A stretch of DNA of 64,000 bases from Arthrobacter ipis (GCF_014694315.1 NZ_JAAOXD010000003.1:526929-590928); one strand, 5' to 3'; shown: positions 35,515 to 44,477, numbered from the stretch's first letter. Program-made: numbers and translations. The notes: generated from the letters alone by a model not told the origin.

Positions 35515-35958
35515 TTAGCGCGCTGGAACGAGGTGGTAGGCGTACAGGAGCGGCGCGTCCACGCTGGAGGCGCTGATCTCCATCCGCCCGGCCTTCGGTA
35601 CCGTGATTTCCGCGGTTTCTCGGCTGCCGTTGCAGGCCGCTCCCGCCTCCGCCACTTCCTTGCCCGCGAGCGTCACCGCGAAGAACGCCTTCCCGCCGCC
35701 GTCGCAGGTAATGGTCAGCGTGTAGCCGCCCGCCGGGACGCTGGCCGCCGTCTGGATGATCCTGTCCCGGTTGAGGATCTTGCCCGAGTCCTCCAGCACT
35801 GCCTGGCCGTCGGAGGGCAGAGCGGTGGCCCGCCACTGCGGAACATCGGCATTTTCGATCGACACCACGGGGGAGCAGGCAGCGGTTGCCAGCAGAATGA
35901 CGGCGGACGCGGCCGCCCCGCCCAGGGCACGGGACATCAGAGGATAACGGTCAGGCAT
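35515..35958 (-). CDS. Putative lipoprotein B, unknown function
   Basis: A 147-residue protein with signal sequence and lipobox TAAC (Cys28). The mature domain reads GGYTLTITCDGGGKAFFAV ... AACNGSRETAEITV, which parallels lipoprotein A (Gly-x-Tyr-x-Leu-Thr-x-x-Cys, then a second Cys about 25-30 residues on). The ATG at 35958 gives the signal peptide; an earlier in-frame ATG at 36039 lies inside the upstream gene. It begins ten bases after the stop codon of the membrane protein gene at 35969, so the two are probably cotranscribed. Confidence 0.78.
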   Translation of the reverse strand: MPDRYPLMSRALGGAAASAVILLATAACSPVVSIENADVPQWRATALPSDGQAVLEDSGKILNRDRIIQTAASVPAGGYTLTITCDGGGKAFFAVTLAGKEVAEAGAACNGSRETAEITVPKAGRMEISASSVDAPLLYAYHLVPAR

Positions 35959-35968
35959 GACTTCAAAC

Positions 35969-36559
35969 TTACCCGTTTGAGGTGCTGCCGGTTTCCGTCC
36001 CTTTTCTCCCGCTCCGCCGCGTGGCCACAAAAGAGACAAGTCTGTCTGCCTCAGCCAGCACCTTGGCCATGCCAGCGGAGGTCGCCAGCACCCGCTCGCC
36101 GCTGGACTCCAGGGTCACGGGAATGACCGTGGCCCGTCCCGCGCCGGGCGGCACCGCAGTCTCGTGACGTGGGGGCTGCGGTTCCGGCCGCTGCGTTTCC
36201 AAGGGTGGGGGTTTCGCGGCCTCGCGCCTGGCGCTCTCCTCGGACAGGGTCAGGGCATCGATCTTGGCGCCGCCGATTTTGTCCAGCAGCTCGTAGTCCT
36301 CGTCCGTGCACAGATCACTGGCCGCCAGGTGCTTCAGTGCGACCAGGCCCACGATTGCCCTGCTGAAATCGCGGTCCATGGCTAGGTCGATGGCCCACTG
36401 GGTCCGTTTCCACCACTGGTCCCGCCGGTCCGCCTGGCGGCGCTGGGCGAGGGTGCGCCAGGCGATCCAGCCGGCAATGACGGCAGCCAGCAGCGGGGCG
36501 AATTCCGCCGCGTACCGCAGCCAATCGGGATCGGCCGCCACTGCCTGGGTTCCGAGCAT
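35969..36559 (-). CDS. Single-span membrane protein, unknown function
   Basis: A 196-residue protein with one predicted membrane helix (about 16-34, FAPLLAAVIAGWIAWRTLA), then a basic juxtamembrane segment (QRRQADRRDQWWKRTQWAID) and a helical cytoplasmic region. Residues about 110-145 are Pro/Glu-rich and probably disordered; the end again looks helical. No recognisable family. First gene of a likely two-gene unit with lipoprotein B. Confidence 0.72.
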   Translation of the reverse strand: MLGTQAVAADPDWLRYAAEFAPLLAAVIAGWIAWRTLAQRRQADRRDQWWKRTQWAIDLAMDRDFSRAIVGLVALKHLAASDLCTDEDYELLDKIGGAKIDALTLSEESARREAAKPPPLETQRPEPQPPRHETAVPPGAGRATVIPVTLESSGERVLATSAGMAKVLAEADRLVSFVATRRSGRKGTETGSTSNG

Positions 36560-36709
36560 GGCCCAACTGTAGCTTCAGGCGCCGACAATAATCAGTCGAG
36601 GACAACAATGAGGCACCCCACGCCGTGGCCTGGTCCTCGGCCTTGAGGCGGGCGGCGTGACTGGAAAGGGTCGGGCCATACAGTCATGGCCGGCAAATAG
36701 ACTTGGCCG

Positions 36710-38329
36710 GTGACCGAACCAATGCACTTCACCGCCGGCAACACTCCCGACGCACCGCGCAGCGACCTGCCCGACCTCCTGCAGGCCCTGGCCGCAGACC
36801 TCCGCGACGTCGGCTACACCCTGGAAGGCGTGGCAGATCTGCTGGGGGACTCGGCGTACGCGGCCCTGAACCGGGACCAGCTCATCCCGGCACTGATCGC
36901 GACTGAAGCAGCAGCCGCCGGCGAGCCGGGCACCGCGGCGCTGGCCGCCGTCGTGCGTTTCTGGCTTCTGGCCGTTCCGCAGGAAGCGGAGGTGCTCGAC
37001 GCCGCGCTGCCGCGGACGCGCGCCGACGGCCTTGTGGCCCTTGGTCTGGCGAAAACCACCGGGACCGAGCTGGCCGCCGAAGTGGACCTGCGCCCCTATG
37101 GCTGGGAGTCGGGCGGGAACGGCGGCGTCGAAATCTGGGTGGCCAGCGACCTCGCCGCGCACCAGCGGCCCGGCGTCCTCCGGCACGACCACGTCCTGGG
37201 CATCGGGCAGGCATCCACCACACTCGTCCAGACCACCATCCGCCGCCCTGCCGAAAGAGCACTGGACCTGGGCGCCGGCTGCGGCATCCAGACCTTCCAT
37301 CTCCTGCAGCACAGCGGCCACGTCACCGCCACTGACATCTCGGAGCGAGCCCTCGCATTCACGCGTTTCAACCTCCTGCTCAACGCCGAGGCCCTGGCCA
37401 TTGACCCGGCGCGGCTGGAAGAGCGGGTGAGCCTGCGGATCGGATCGCTCCTCGAGCCTGTTGCCGGCGAGGTTTTTGACCTCGTCGTGTCCAATCCGCC
37501 CTTCGTCATCACGCCGCGCACTGCGGGGGAGGCCGCGGTGGACCAGTTCACCTACCGCGACGGCGGCCTGCCGGGGGACGACATCGTCGCGTCGCTCATC
37601 CGCTCCCTGCCGGATGTGCTGGCCCCGGGCGGAACGGCCCAGCTTTTGGGCAACTGGGAAATCGCGGACGGCTCGGCGTGGGATGAGCGGCCCCAAAGCT
37701 GGGCCGGTCCGGACACGGACGCCTGGTTCATCCAGCGCGAACAGGTGGGCCCGGAGCTGTACGCCGAGACCTGGCTGCAGGACGCCTCCGAAACCCGGGA
37801 CCGCCGGCACTACCAGGAGGCCTTCGCCGCGTACCTGGCGGACTTCGCGTCGCGGAATGTCGGCGGGATCGGCTTCGGCATGGTCTTCCTGCGCCGGCCG
37901 GCCGGTGAACGGCGAATCCGCCGGTTTGAGGAGATCACCTATCCGATTGAACAGCCCGTCGGCCCCCACCTGGCCGCAGCAGTGGAGCGGGCCGACTGGC
38001 TGGCGGACCACGACGTGTCCGCGGCCCACCTTCTGGTGGCCGAGGACGTCACCGAGGAGCGCCACCAGCGCCCCGGCGCCGAACACCCCGGCGTCATCCT
38101 GCTGCGCCAGGGAGCCGGCCTCCGCCGCACCAACCTGCTGAGCACCGAACTGGCAGGCTTTGTCTCCGCGTGCGACGGCGACCTGACCGCCGGGCAGATT
38201 ATCGGCGCCCTTGAGGCGCTGCTGGGCGGAACGGAGGGGTTCGACGGCCAGACCTTCCGGGCTGGCCTGCTCACCGAAGTGGCCAATCTGGTCCGGGACG
38301 GATTCCTGCTGCCCGCTTCTCCGGAGTGA
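36710..38329 (+). CDS. SAM-dependent methyltransferase with NPPF motif
   Basis: A 539-residue protein. The N-terminal domain (1-180) is helical and of unknown role. The central Rossmann domain has motif I DLGAGCGIQTFHL (186-198), the acidic D209, and SNPPF at 261-265, the catalytic motif of enzymes methylating amide or amino nitrogens (PrmC/HemK, RsmC and N6-adenine types). A C-terminal domain of about 180 residues follows. Target unknown: rRNA, protein glutamine or DNA are all possible. GTG at 36710 starts it; an ATG four codons later is an alternative. Monocistronic. Confidence 0.88.
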   Translation: MTEPMHFTAGNTPDAPRSDLPDLLQALAADLRDVGYTLEGVADLLGDSAYAALNRDQLIPALIATEAAAAGEPGTAALAAVVRFWLLAVPQEAEVLDAALPRTRADGLVALGLAKTTGTELAAEVDLRPYGWESGGNGGVEIWVASDLAAHQRPGVLRHDHVLGIGQASTTLVQTTIRRPAERALDLGAGCGIQTFHLLQHSGHVTATDISERALAFTRFNLLLNAEALAIDPARLEERVSLRIGSLLEPVAGEVFDLVVSNPPFVITPRTAGEAAVDQFTYRDGGLPGDDIVASLIRSLPDVLAPGGTAQLLGNWEIADGSAWDERPQSWAGPDTDAWFIQREQVGPELYAETWLQDASETRDRRHYQEAFAAYLADFASRNVGGIGFGMVFLRRPAGERRIRRFEEITYPIEQPVGPHLAAAVERADWLADHDVSAAHLLVAEDVTEERHQRPGAEHPGVILLRQGAGLRRTNLLSTELAGFVSACDGDLTAGQIIGALEALLGGTEGFDGQTFRAGLLTEVANLVRDGFLLPASPE

Positions 38330-38343
38330 CGCCGGCCCCATCT

Positions 38344-38446
38344 CGCGAACGGACAGTTGCGGCCCCGAATCTCACCGGATCCGGGGCCGCAACTGTACGT
38401 TCGCGCTGTACGTTCGCGCTGTACTTTTCGCGCTGTACTTTTCGCG
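38344..38446. repeat. Palindrome plus four tandem 13/14-bp units
   Basis: Left arm 38344-38367 and right arm 38382-38405 form a 24-bp stem with one mismatch (CAGTTGCGGCCCCG core). The right arm runs into tandem units: CTGTACGTTCGCG at 38393-38405 and 38406-38418, then CTGTACTTTTCGCG at 38419-38432 and 38433-38446. It lies between convergent genes and probably terminates both. Related sequences are at 59816-59880 and 29072-29085. Confidence 0.8.
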
Positions 38447-38466
38447 CTCGGAGCGCGGAGGCACTT

Positions 38467-38781
38467 TCAGTTAATCAGGGCGCGGCCCATCCCGGGAGCT
38501 GGGACGTCGATGGTGAAGCCGCACATGCAGCGGTAGGTCACGGCGTCGGCGGCGCCGACGGCCTTCATGGAGCGGATCAGGCGCTGGCCGTCCACCCGAA
38601 TGGCCATTTCCAGGGAGAATTCCTGATCCAGACGCTTCATGGACCGACGGCAGTGCCGAGGGGTGCCCGTTGCCGCCAGCAGGGAGCTGTCGGCGGCCGT
38701 GCCCCCGTCCAGGCTTGAGCCTGTCAGTTCTCCGGCGGACTGGGCAGCCGGCATCAAAGCGTCTTCGTCGAGGGTAATCAT
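38467..38781 (-). CDS. Small protein with a CxC motif, unknown function
   Basis: A 104-residue protein. The N-terminal half is acidic and low-complexity; the C-terminal half (SMKRLDQEFSLEMAIRVDG, then YRCMCGFTIDVP) is basic to mixed and contains Cys-Met-Cys. The ATG at 38781 is chosen because AAAGG lies six bases upstream; an ATG two codons earlier abuts that sequence. It is divergent from an ArsR-like regulator gene, which may control it. I do not recognise the family. Confidence 0.65.
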   Translation of the reverse strand: MITLDEDALMPAAQSAGELTGSSLDGGTAADSSLLAATGTPRHCRRSMKRLDQEFSLEMAIRVDGQRLIRSMKAVGAADAVTYRCMCGFTIDVPAPGMGRALIN

Positions 38782-38862
38782 GGTCATCCTTTGGGCTTCT
38801 CACGGGGCTGCCAACTCTGGCGGCCCCGCCGCGAACTGCTTGCGGGAGGTCTGTTTCGCATA

Positions 38863-38879
38863 TAAGCAAAGCATGCTTA
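38863..38879. promoter_or_regulatory. Operator-like palindrome between divergent genes
   Basis: TAAGC (38863-38867) and GCTTA (38875-38879) flank AAAGCAT; the inner AAGCATGCTT is itself a perfect 10-bp palindrome at 38869-38878. Another AAGCAT occurs near 38919. It sits in the gap between the CxC protein gene and the HTH regulator gene at 38966, a natural place for autoregulation. Confidence 0.45.
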
Positions 38880-38965
38880 GTATTTCCGGGGCAAGCCCGC
38901 GGGCGATGGGCCGTGAATATCAAGCATTTCTTTCAGAGCTCCCTGGTGCTGCGTAAACTGATGAA

Positions 38966-39634
38966 GTGAGTACTGACACGCCGTCCCCGGGACCGGCGCG
39001 GGAAGCCGCGCCGCGCCGGAGGAACCGGCCGGAAAAGAAGGTGGAAATCACCGACCCCAAGGCGATCCGGGCCCTGGCCCATGCCGCCCGGCTGGAGGTC
39101 ATCTCCGAGCTGTACTCCACGCAGTCCAGCCGCACGGCCACGGAACTTGCCCAGCAGACCGGGCTCACCCCCAGTGCCATGAGCTATCACCTGCGGGCAC
39201 TGCAGAAGTGGGGCATCGTGGTCCCGGCCGAGGCGTCCGCCGACGCCCGCGAACGCCGTTGGAAGGCGGCGGGCACGGACTTTGCGATCAACTCCGGCGG
39301 GGCGGTGGCCGGTCCGGACTTCGCGGTGATCGACCTCGAACTGGACGCATTCCGGCGCCGCGCCCGCTCCTATGCCCGGGCCCGCGACGAACAGCGCCAA
39401 CATGTCGAGTCCGCCGAGCCGGCGTCGGCCGTGCTGCTCGCGCACAACCTTCTCTATCTGACCGCCGAGCAGCGCAGTGAACTGACGCAAAGGGTCTTTG
39501 ATCTGCTCCGGCACTACGAACTGGAGGATCCAAACTGCATTCCACCAGGCGCCGAGCGGATCGCCACCATGTGGTCAATGATTCCGGACGACCGCACCCC
39601 GCCGGGGGCCTCCGGTAGCCACGGCGGCACCTGA
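38966..39634 (+). CDS. ArsR-like winged-helix transcriptional regulator
   Basis: A 222-residue protein. Residues 30-95 form a winged helix of ArsR/HTH_20 type (LAHAARLEVISELYS, LAQQTGLTPSAMSYHLRAL), followed by a C-terminal domain with RRRARSYARARDEQRQHVE, probably for dimerisation or ligand binding. No metal-binding Cys motif is seen. The GTG at 38966 is the only suitable start. Divergent from the CxC protein; a palindrome lies between. The effector is unknown. Confidence 0.85.
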   Translation: MSTDTPSPGPAREAAPRRRNRPEKKVEITDPKAIRALAHAARLEVISELYSTQSSRTATELAQQTGLTPSAMSYHLRALQKWGIVVPAEASADARERRWKAAGTDFAINSGGAVAGPDFAVIDLELDAFRRRARSYARARDEQRQHVESAEPASAVLLAHNLLYLTAEQRSELTQRVFDLLRHYELEDPNCIPPGAERIATMWSMIPDDRTPPGASGSHGGT

Positions 39635-39808
39635 CGGGCGCGGCGGACGGGGCTGTGCCGGCCAGCGGGGACCTGTCCGGGCGGCCGGCATCCACGGCCG
39701 TGACGGGGGCCACCGTTTTCCACATGACAGCGCAGAATTCTGCAAAATATGGTGAACTAGGCCAGTATGGGCTGATCTGCCCGAGCAACCTTTTTCTGTA
39801 GGAGCACT

Positions 39809-42532
39809 GTGCCAAGCAAGGCCAAAACCGGCAAGAAACTCGTGATCGTGGAGTCTCCGGCCAAGAGCAAGACCATCGCCAAGTACCTGGGCGAGGGCTT
39901 CATCGTTGAGGCCTCCATCGGTCACATCCGCGACCTGCCGCAGCCGTCCGAGCTCCCCGCGGACCTGAAGAAAACCTCCCTGGGCAAGTTCGCCGTCGAC
40001 GTCGAAAACGACTTCAAGCCCTATTACGTGGTCTCCCCGGACAAGAAGAAAAAGGTGGCCGAGCTCAAGGCCCAGCTCAAAGACGCCGACGCGCTCTATC
40101 TCGCAACCGATGGGGACCGCGAGGGCGAAGCCATCGCGTGGCACCTTCTGGAGGTCCTGAAGCCGAAGGTCCCCGTATACCGGATGACCTTCGGAGAAAT
40201 CACCAAGGAAGCCATCCACCGCGCCATGGACAACCTGCGCGACGTCGATGCCGCCCTGGTTGATGCGCAGGAAACCCGCCGCATCCTGGACCGCCTCTAC
40301 GGCTACGAGATCTCCCCGGTGCTGTGGCGCAAGGTGGCGCGCGGACTGTCCGCCGGCCGCGTGCAGTCCGTGGTCACGCGCATGGTGGTGGACCGCGAAC
40401 GCGAGCGCATGGCGTTCAGGTCCGCGTCCTACTGGGACCTGACCGGGCAGTTCGGTGCCGACGCCGGCTCCTTCAAAGCAAAACTCGCCGCCGTTGACGG
40501 CGCCAAGGTGGCCACCGGCCGGGACTTTAACGACGACGGCGTCCTCACCTCGCGCAATGTCGCGCACCTCAACGAGGAACTCGCCACCTCGCTGGCCGCC
40601 GCCCTGCAGGACGCCGACTTCCGGGTCCGCTCGGTGGACACCAAGCCGTACACGCGCCGCCCCGCCGCGCCCTTCACCACCTCCACGCTGCAGCAGGAGG
40701 CCGGCCGCAAGCTGCGGTTTTCGTCCAAGAGCACCATGCAGATCGCCCAGCGGCTGTATGAGAACGGCTACATCACCTATATGCGTACGGACTCCTCGGC
40801 GCTGAGTGACGAGGCCGTCACGGCCGCGCGCCGGCAGGCTGCCGAGCTGTACGGTCCCGAATACGTTCCGCAGTCGCCCCGGGTCTACACCAGCAAGGCT
40901 GCCAACGCGCAGGAGGCCCACGAGGCCATCCGTCCCGCCGGTGACTCGTTCCGCACTCCGGCCCAGGTGGCCAAGCAGCTCAGTGGCGACGAATTCCGCC
41001 TGTACGAGCTGATCTGGAAGCGCACCGTCGCCTCCCAGATGGGCGACGCCAAGGGTTCCACAGCAACCATCCGGCTGGGCGCCGTGGCCGCCGACGGCCG
41101 CGACGCTGAGTTCTCCGCCTCCGGTACGGTCATCACGTTCCCCGGCTTTTTGGCCGCCTATGAAGAGGGCAAGGACGAAAGCCGCGGCGACGACGACTCC
41201 GACGAGGCCCGCCGCCTTCCGAACGTCGCCAAGGGTGACGGCCTGACCGCGTCGGAGATCGTCGCCGTCGGCCACGAGACTTCGCCGCCGCCGCGCTACA
41301 CGGAAGCTTCCCTGACCGCCGAGCTGGAAAAGAAGGGCATCGGACGCCCGTCCACGTATGCCTCCACCATCTCCACCATCCAGGACCGCGGCTACGTGCG
41401 GAAGCAGGGCTCGGCGCTGGTGCCCAGCTGGATCGCGTTCTCCGTGGTGCGGCTCCTTGAACAGCACTTCACGGACTATGTGGACTATGAGTTCACGGCC
41501 GACATGGAAGGCGACCTGGACAAGATCGCCAACGGCCAGGCCGCGGGTGCCGCGTGGCTCAAGCACTTCTACTACGGTGAAGACGCCGACCCCGGCCTGC
41601 TGAGCATCGTGAACAACCTGGGCGAGATCGACGCCCGCGAGATCAACTCCGTGCCCATCGCGGAAGGCATCACGCTGCGCGTCGGCAAGTTCGGCCCCTA
41701 CCTGGAGAGCTCCCTGCCCACGGTCGACCCCAAGACCGGCGAGGTGGTGGAGTCCGCCCGCGCCAACGTGCCGGAAGACCTCGCCCCGGATGAGCTCACG
41801 GCGCAGAAGGCAGTGGAGCTCATGGAAACGGCCGCTCCTGAGGAACGGGTCCTGGGCGCCGATCCCCACACCGGCCACACGGTTGTGGCCAAGAACGGCC
41901 GGTATGGCGCCTACGTCACCGAGATCATCCCGGAGATGACCGAGGAACAGCTGGCCAACCAGCCCGTGGAGTACTACAAGAACGGCAAGCCCAAGCCGCC
42001 GAAGAAGCCCGTCAAGGCCAAGCCGCGCACCGGCTCGCTGTTCAAGTCCATGACCGTGGACGCTGTCACCCTCGACGAGGCGCTGCAGCTCATGAGCCTT
42101 CCCCGGGTGCTCGGCCAGGACGCTGAGGGCAACCCGATCACGGTGCAGAACGGCCGCTTCGGCCCGTACCTGAAGAAGGGCACGGACTCACGGTCCATCG
42201 GCTCGGAAGAGGAAATCTTCACCATCACGCTGGAGCAGGCACTGGAGATCTACTCCCAGCCCAAGCAGCGCGGTGCCCGCGCCGCCGTGCCGCCGCTCGC
42301 CGAGTTCGGTCCGGACCCGGTGTCGGAGAAGAACATCGTGGTGAAGGAGGGCCGCTTCGGTCCGTACATCACCGACGGCATCACCAACATCACCGTCCCC
42401 CGCGACACGTCGCTGGAGGAACTGACCCGGGAACGCGCCGTCGAACTCCTCGCCGAAAAGCGGGCCAAGGGCCCGGTCAAGCGCACCACCACGCGCAAGG
42501 CCCCGGCGAAGAAGGCCGCAGCAAAGAAGTAA
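39809..42532 (+). CDS. topA: DNA topoisomerase I
   Basis: A 907-residue type IA topoisomerase that relaxes negative supercoils. The Toprim domain has VIVESPAKS with Glu15 and DGDREGEAIAWH (101-112); the active-site tyrosine is Tyr324 in YITYMRTDS. Actinobacterial features are visible: no C-terminal zinc fingers, several topoisomerase C-terminal repeats (GRFGPY recurring about residues 630-860) and a Lys/Ala-rich tail. GTG at 39809 follows TAGGAG. Length and end are normal. It is followed by sseB and ppx on the same strand. Confidence 0.97.
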   Translation: MPSKAKTGKKLVIVESPAKSKTIAKYLGEGFIVEASIGHIRDLPQPSELPADLKKTSLGKFAVDVENDFKPYYVVSPDKKKKVAELKAQLKDADALYLATDGDREGEAIAWHLLEVLKPKVPVYRMTFGEITKEAIHRAMDNLRDVDAALVDAQETRRILDRLYGYEISPVLWRKVARGLSAGRVQSVVTRMVVDRERERMAFRSASYWDLTGQFGADAGSFKAKLAAVDGAKVATGRDFNDDGVLTSRNVAHLNEELATSLAAALQDADFRVRSVDTKPYTRRPAAPFTTSTLQQEAGRKLRFSSKSTMQIAQRLYENGYITYMRTDSSALSDEAVTAARRQAAELYGPEYVPQSPRVYTSKAANAQEAHEAIRPAGDSFRTPAQVAKQLSGDEFRLYELIWKRTVASQMGDAKGSTATIRLGAVAADGRDAEFSASGTVITFPGFLAAYEEGKDESRGDDDSDEARRLPNVAKGDGLTASEIVAVGHETSPPPRYTEASLTAELEKKGIGRPSTYASTISTIQDRGYVRKQGSALVPSWIAFSVVRLLEQHFTDYVDYEFTADMEGDLDKIANGQAAGAAWLKHFYYGEDADPGLLSIVNNLGEIDAREINSVPIAEGITLRVGKFGPYLESSLPTVDPKTGEVVESARANVPEDLAPDELTAQKAVELMETAAPEERVLGADPHTGHTVVAKNGRYGAYVTEIIPEMTEEQLANQPVEYYKNGKPKPPKKPVKAKPRTGSLFKSMTVDAVTLDEALQLMSLPRVLGQDAEGNPITVQNGRFGPYLKKGTDSRSIGSEEEIFTITLEQALEIYSQPKQRGARAAVPPLAEFGPDPVSEKNIVVKEGRFGPYITDGITNITVPRDTSLEELTRERAVELLAEKRAKGPVKRTTTRKAPAKKAAAKK

Positions 42533-42608
42533 GGGTGACGCTCGGCGTTAGGGGAGAAGGAAAGGGAAGCGAATTGCGTCGTGCCGTGCAACGTGGTCGA
42601 GTAGATGC

Positions 42609-43058
42609 ATGACTGAACAGCCGGAACCCGCAGACACCACGCCGCTGAACGACCTTGAGGAGAAGCTGGCCCAGGGCGGCCAGCCGGACGCCGATCCGGT
42701 GGACGTCATCCTGTCTTTCCTCAACAACGAGGTCTACATCATCAGTTCCGACGCGCTGGAGGGTGAGGATTCCCAGGTTGAGCCGCTGGTGCTGGGCAAC
42801 GCGGACGGCCAGCCGGTCCTTGCGGTGTTCTCGCACCCCAGCCGGGTGGACTCGCAGTACCTGGAGGCCGCCCCGAACGTGCTGGGCACGCAGGGCGCGG
42901 CGATCATCGCCAACATTGGGGATGAGCTGGGAATGGTCATCAACCCCGGTGCGGCCTATGGCTTCGAGATCAATCCCGAGGGCATCGCCAACATCAAGCG
43001 CGACTTCAAGCGCGCCGATGAAGTGGACCCCAACCCGGCGGGCCTCGAGGGCGAGTAG
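42609..43058 (+). CDS. SseB-family protein
   Basis: A 149-residue protein of the SseB N-terminal domain family (NNEVYIISSDALEG, then VLAVFSHPSRVD, GAAYGFEINPEGI). Members are widespread, often accessory to ESX or type III secretion loci, but their own function is unclear. No membrane segment. It follows topA at 77 bases and precedes ppx at 88 bases; cotranscription is possible. ATG at 42609 is accepted as the start; no strong ribosome binding site precedes it. Confidence 0.85.
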   Translation: MTEQPEPADTTPLNDLEEKLAQGGQPDADPVDVILSFLNNEVYIISSDALEGEDSQVEPLVLGNADGQPVLAVFSHPSRVDSQYLEAAPNVLGTQGAAIIANIGDELGMVINPGAAYGFEINPEGIANIKRDFKRADEVDPNPAGLEGE

Positions 43059-43145
43059 CCCGCAAACGCGGCTGTCCGCGCACTAAAGCCCGCAATGTAA
43101 GGGCCAGGTTGCGTCCGCTGCGCCGGCGGGAGGAATAATGGCAGG

Positions 43146-44138
43146 ATGCGGCTAGGCGTCCTCGACATCGGTTCAAACACTGTCCACCTCCTGTTGGTGG
43201 ATGCCCACCCCGGGGCGCAGCCTGTGCCTTTCGCCTCGCACAAGCGCCCCCTCTCGCTGGTACAGTACCTCGATGAGGACGGCAACATCACCGACGTGGG
43301 CCAGCATGAGCTCACGGAGTTCGTGCTCGAGGCCTGGGAGTTCGCGGCGCGGCACAAGGCCGATGACCTGCTGGCCTTCTGTACGTCAGCCATTCGCGAG
43401 GCCACCAACGGACCGGCGGTGCTGGCGCGGGTTAAGCACGAAACCACGGTGACGCTGCAGGAACTCACGGGCAGCGAGGAAGCGTCCATGACGTTCTTCG
43501 CCGTCCGCCGGTGGTATGGCTGGGGGGCCGGCACCGTCCTGAACTTCGACATCGGCGGCGGTTCTTTCGAAATGGCGCTCGGGCAGGACGAACTGCCGGA
43601 ACTGGCAACCTCCGTGCCCCTCGGTGCGAGCCGGCTGACCCGGGACTGGCTGCACGAGGATCCGCCCTCCGCGAAGAGCGTCAAGGAACTGCGCCGCTAC
43701 ATCCGGGCCACGCTCAAACCGGTGGTGCGCAACTTCAACGAGGTGGGCAGGGCGAACGTCCTGGCCGGCACCTCGAAGACGTTCCGTTCCCTGGCGCGGA
43801 TCGCCGGTGCAGCCCCCAGCGCCGCCGGCCCGTACGTGAAGCGCGACCTGAACCGGACGGACCTCGGCATCTGGGCGCAGCGGATCTCTGCCATGAAGAC
43901 CGAAGACCGGCTGCACCTGCCGGGCGTCTCGGAGGCCCGCGCCAACCAGCTCCTTGCCGGTGCGCTGGTGGCTGAAGCGGCCATGGAGCTCTTTGAGTAC
44001 AAGAAGATCAAGATCTGCCCGTGGGCGCTGCGCGAGGGCCTTATCCTCCGCCGGCTCGACCAACTGGTCGTCGACGGACCGCTTGAACCTGCACCGCACG
44101 TGGGCGTCCCGCAGGTTTCCGCGCTGCCAGCCATCTAG
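43146..44138 (+). CDS. ppx: Ppx/GppA-family phosphatase
   Basis: A 330-residue ASKHA-fold phosphatase that probably hydrolyses polyphosphate or pppGpp. The N-terminal phosphate loop is LDIGSNTVHLL (6-16); the second glycine-rich motif is NFDIGGGSFEMAL (about 137-149); glutamate residues in TGSEEA fit the catalytic position. Length matches the short single-domain actinobacterial exopolyphosphatases (Rv0496 type). proC lies downstream in the conserved order, but here two structured-RNA candidates on the opposite strand separate them. Confidence 0.9.
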   Translation: MRLGVLDIGSNTVHLLLVDAHPGAQPVPFASHKRPLSLVQYLDEDGNITDVGQHELTEFVLEAWEFAARHKADDLLAFCTSAIREATNGPAVLARVKHETTVTLQELTGSEEASMTFFAVRRWYGWGAGTVLNFDIGGGSFEMALGQDELPELATSVPLGASRLTRDWLHEDPPSAKSVKELRRYIRATLKPVVRNFNEVGRANVLAGTSKTFRSLARIAGAAPSAAGPYVKRDLNRTDLGIWAQRISAMKTEDRLHLPGVSEARANQLLAGALVAEAAMELFEYKKIKICPWALREGLILRRLDQLVVDGPLEPAPHVGVPQVSALPAI

Positions 44139-44167
44139 GGTTTTAGTGCCGCTTCCCCTCGCCGCCG

Positions 44168-44278
44168 CTTTAAACGAGCAAAGCGCCGGCCGGTTACGCA
44201 GAAGAAGCTGGGGGGAACACTTCTGCAACCGACCGGCGCCGCGCCAGTCCCGAAGGAACCGGCTCCATCACTCGCACC
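44168..44278 (-). ncRNA. Candidate structured small RNA, unit 1
   Basis: About 111 bases. Read on the minus strand: GGTGCGAGTGATG, then a short hairpin with a UUCG loop (44243-44250 with 44255-44263, one bulged U), then a long hairpin (44183-44195 with 44227-44239, 44198-44204 with 44220-44226) whose loop contains six C (complement of 44210-44215), then a T-rich end. Unit 2 has the same 5' sequence and layout with different stem sequences that still pair. That is compensatory change and argues for a transcribed RNA. Boundaries are approximate and no family is recognised. Confidence 0.6.
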
Positions 44279-44371
44279 TGTGAGGCATTTAAAACTCTAA
44301 ACGGGGAGTATGGGTGTTCTGGGGGATTTACCTGAAAGCCGGCTGGGAATCCGCGGCCCGCCGGACAGGGT

Positions 44372-44477
44372 TTCTAAAAGCGAAGACACCGACGGCCTGC
44401 TGCAGAAAAATGGGCAAAACCACTGCAGACCGTCGGTGCCTGACAAGCATCCCCATGCTTGCTTCATCACTCGCACC
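44372..44477 (-). ncRNA. Candidate structured small RNA, unit 2
   Basis: About 106 bases. Read on the minus strand: GGTGCGAGTGATG as in unit 1, a short hairpin with a GGGG loop (44444-44450 with 44455-44461), a long hairpin (44387-44395 with 44430-44438, 44400-44405 with 44423-44428) and a TCTTCGCTTTT end. The stems differ from unit 1 in sequence but not in arrangement. The region upstream on this strand holds three GTTCAC-like 11-base units around positions 44511-44552. Boundaries are approximate. Confidence 0.6.

Noticed and set aside
44168..44477. 6C RNA as the identity of the tandem hairpins
   Set aside because: Only one of the two units has a six-C loop and the overall layout differs from what I remember of 6C; I keep them as unassigned.
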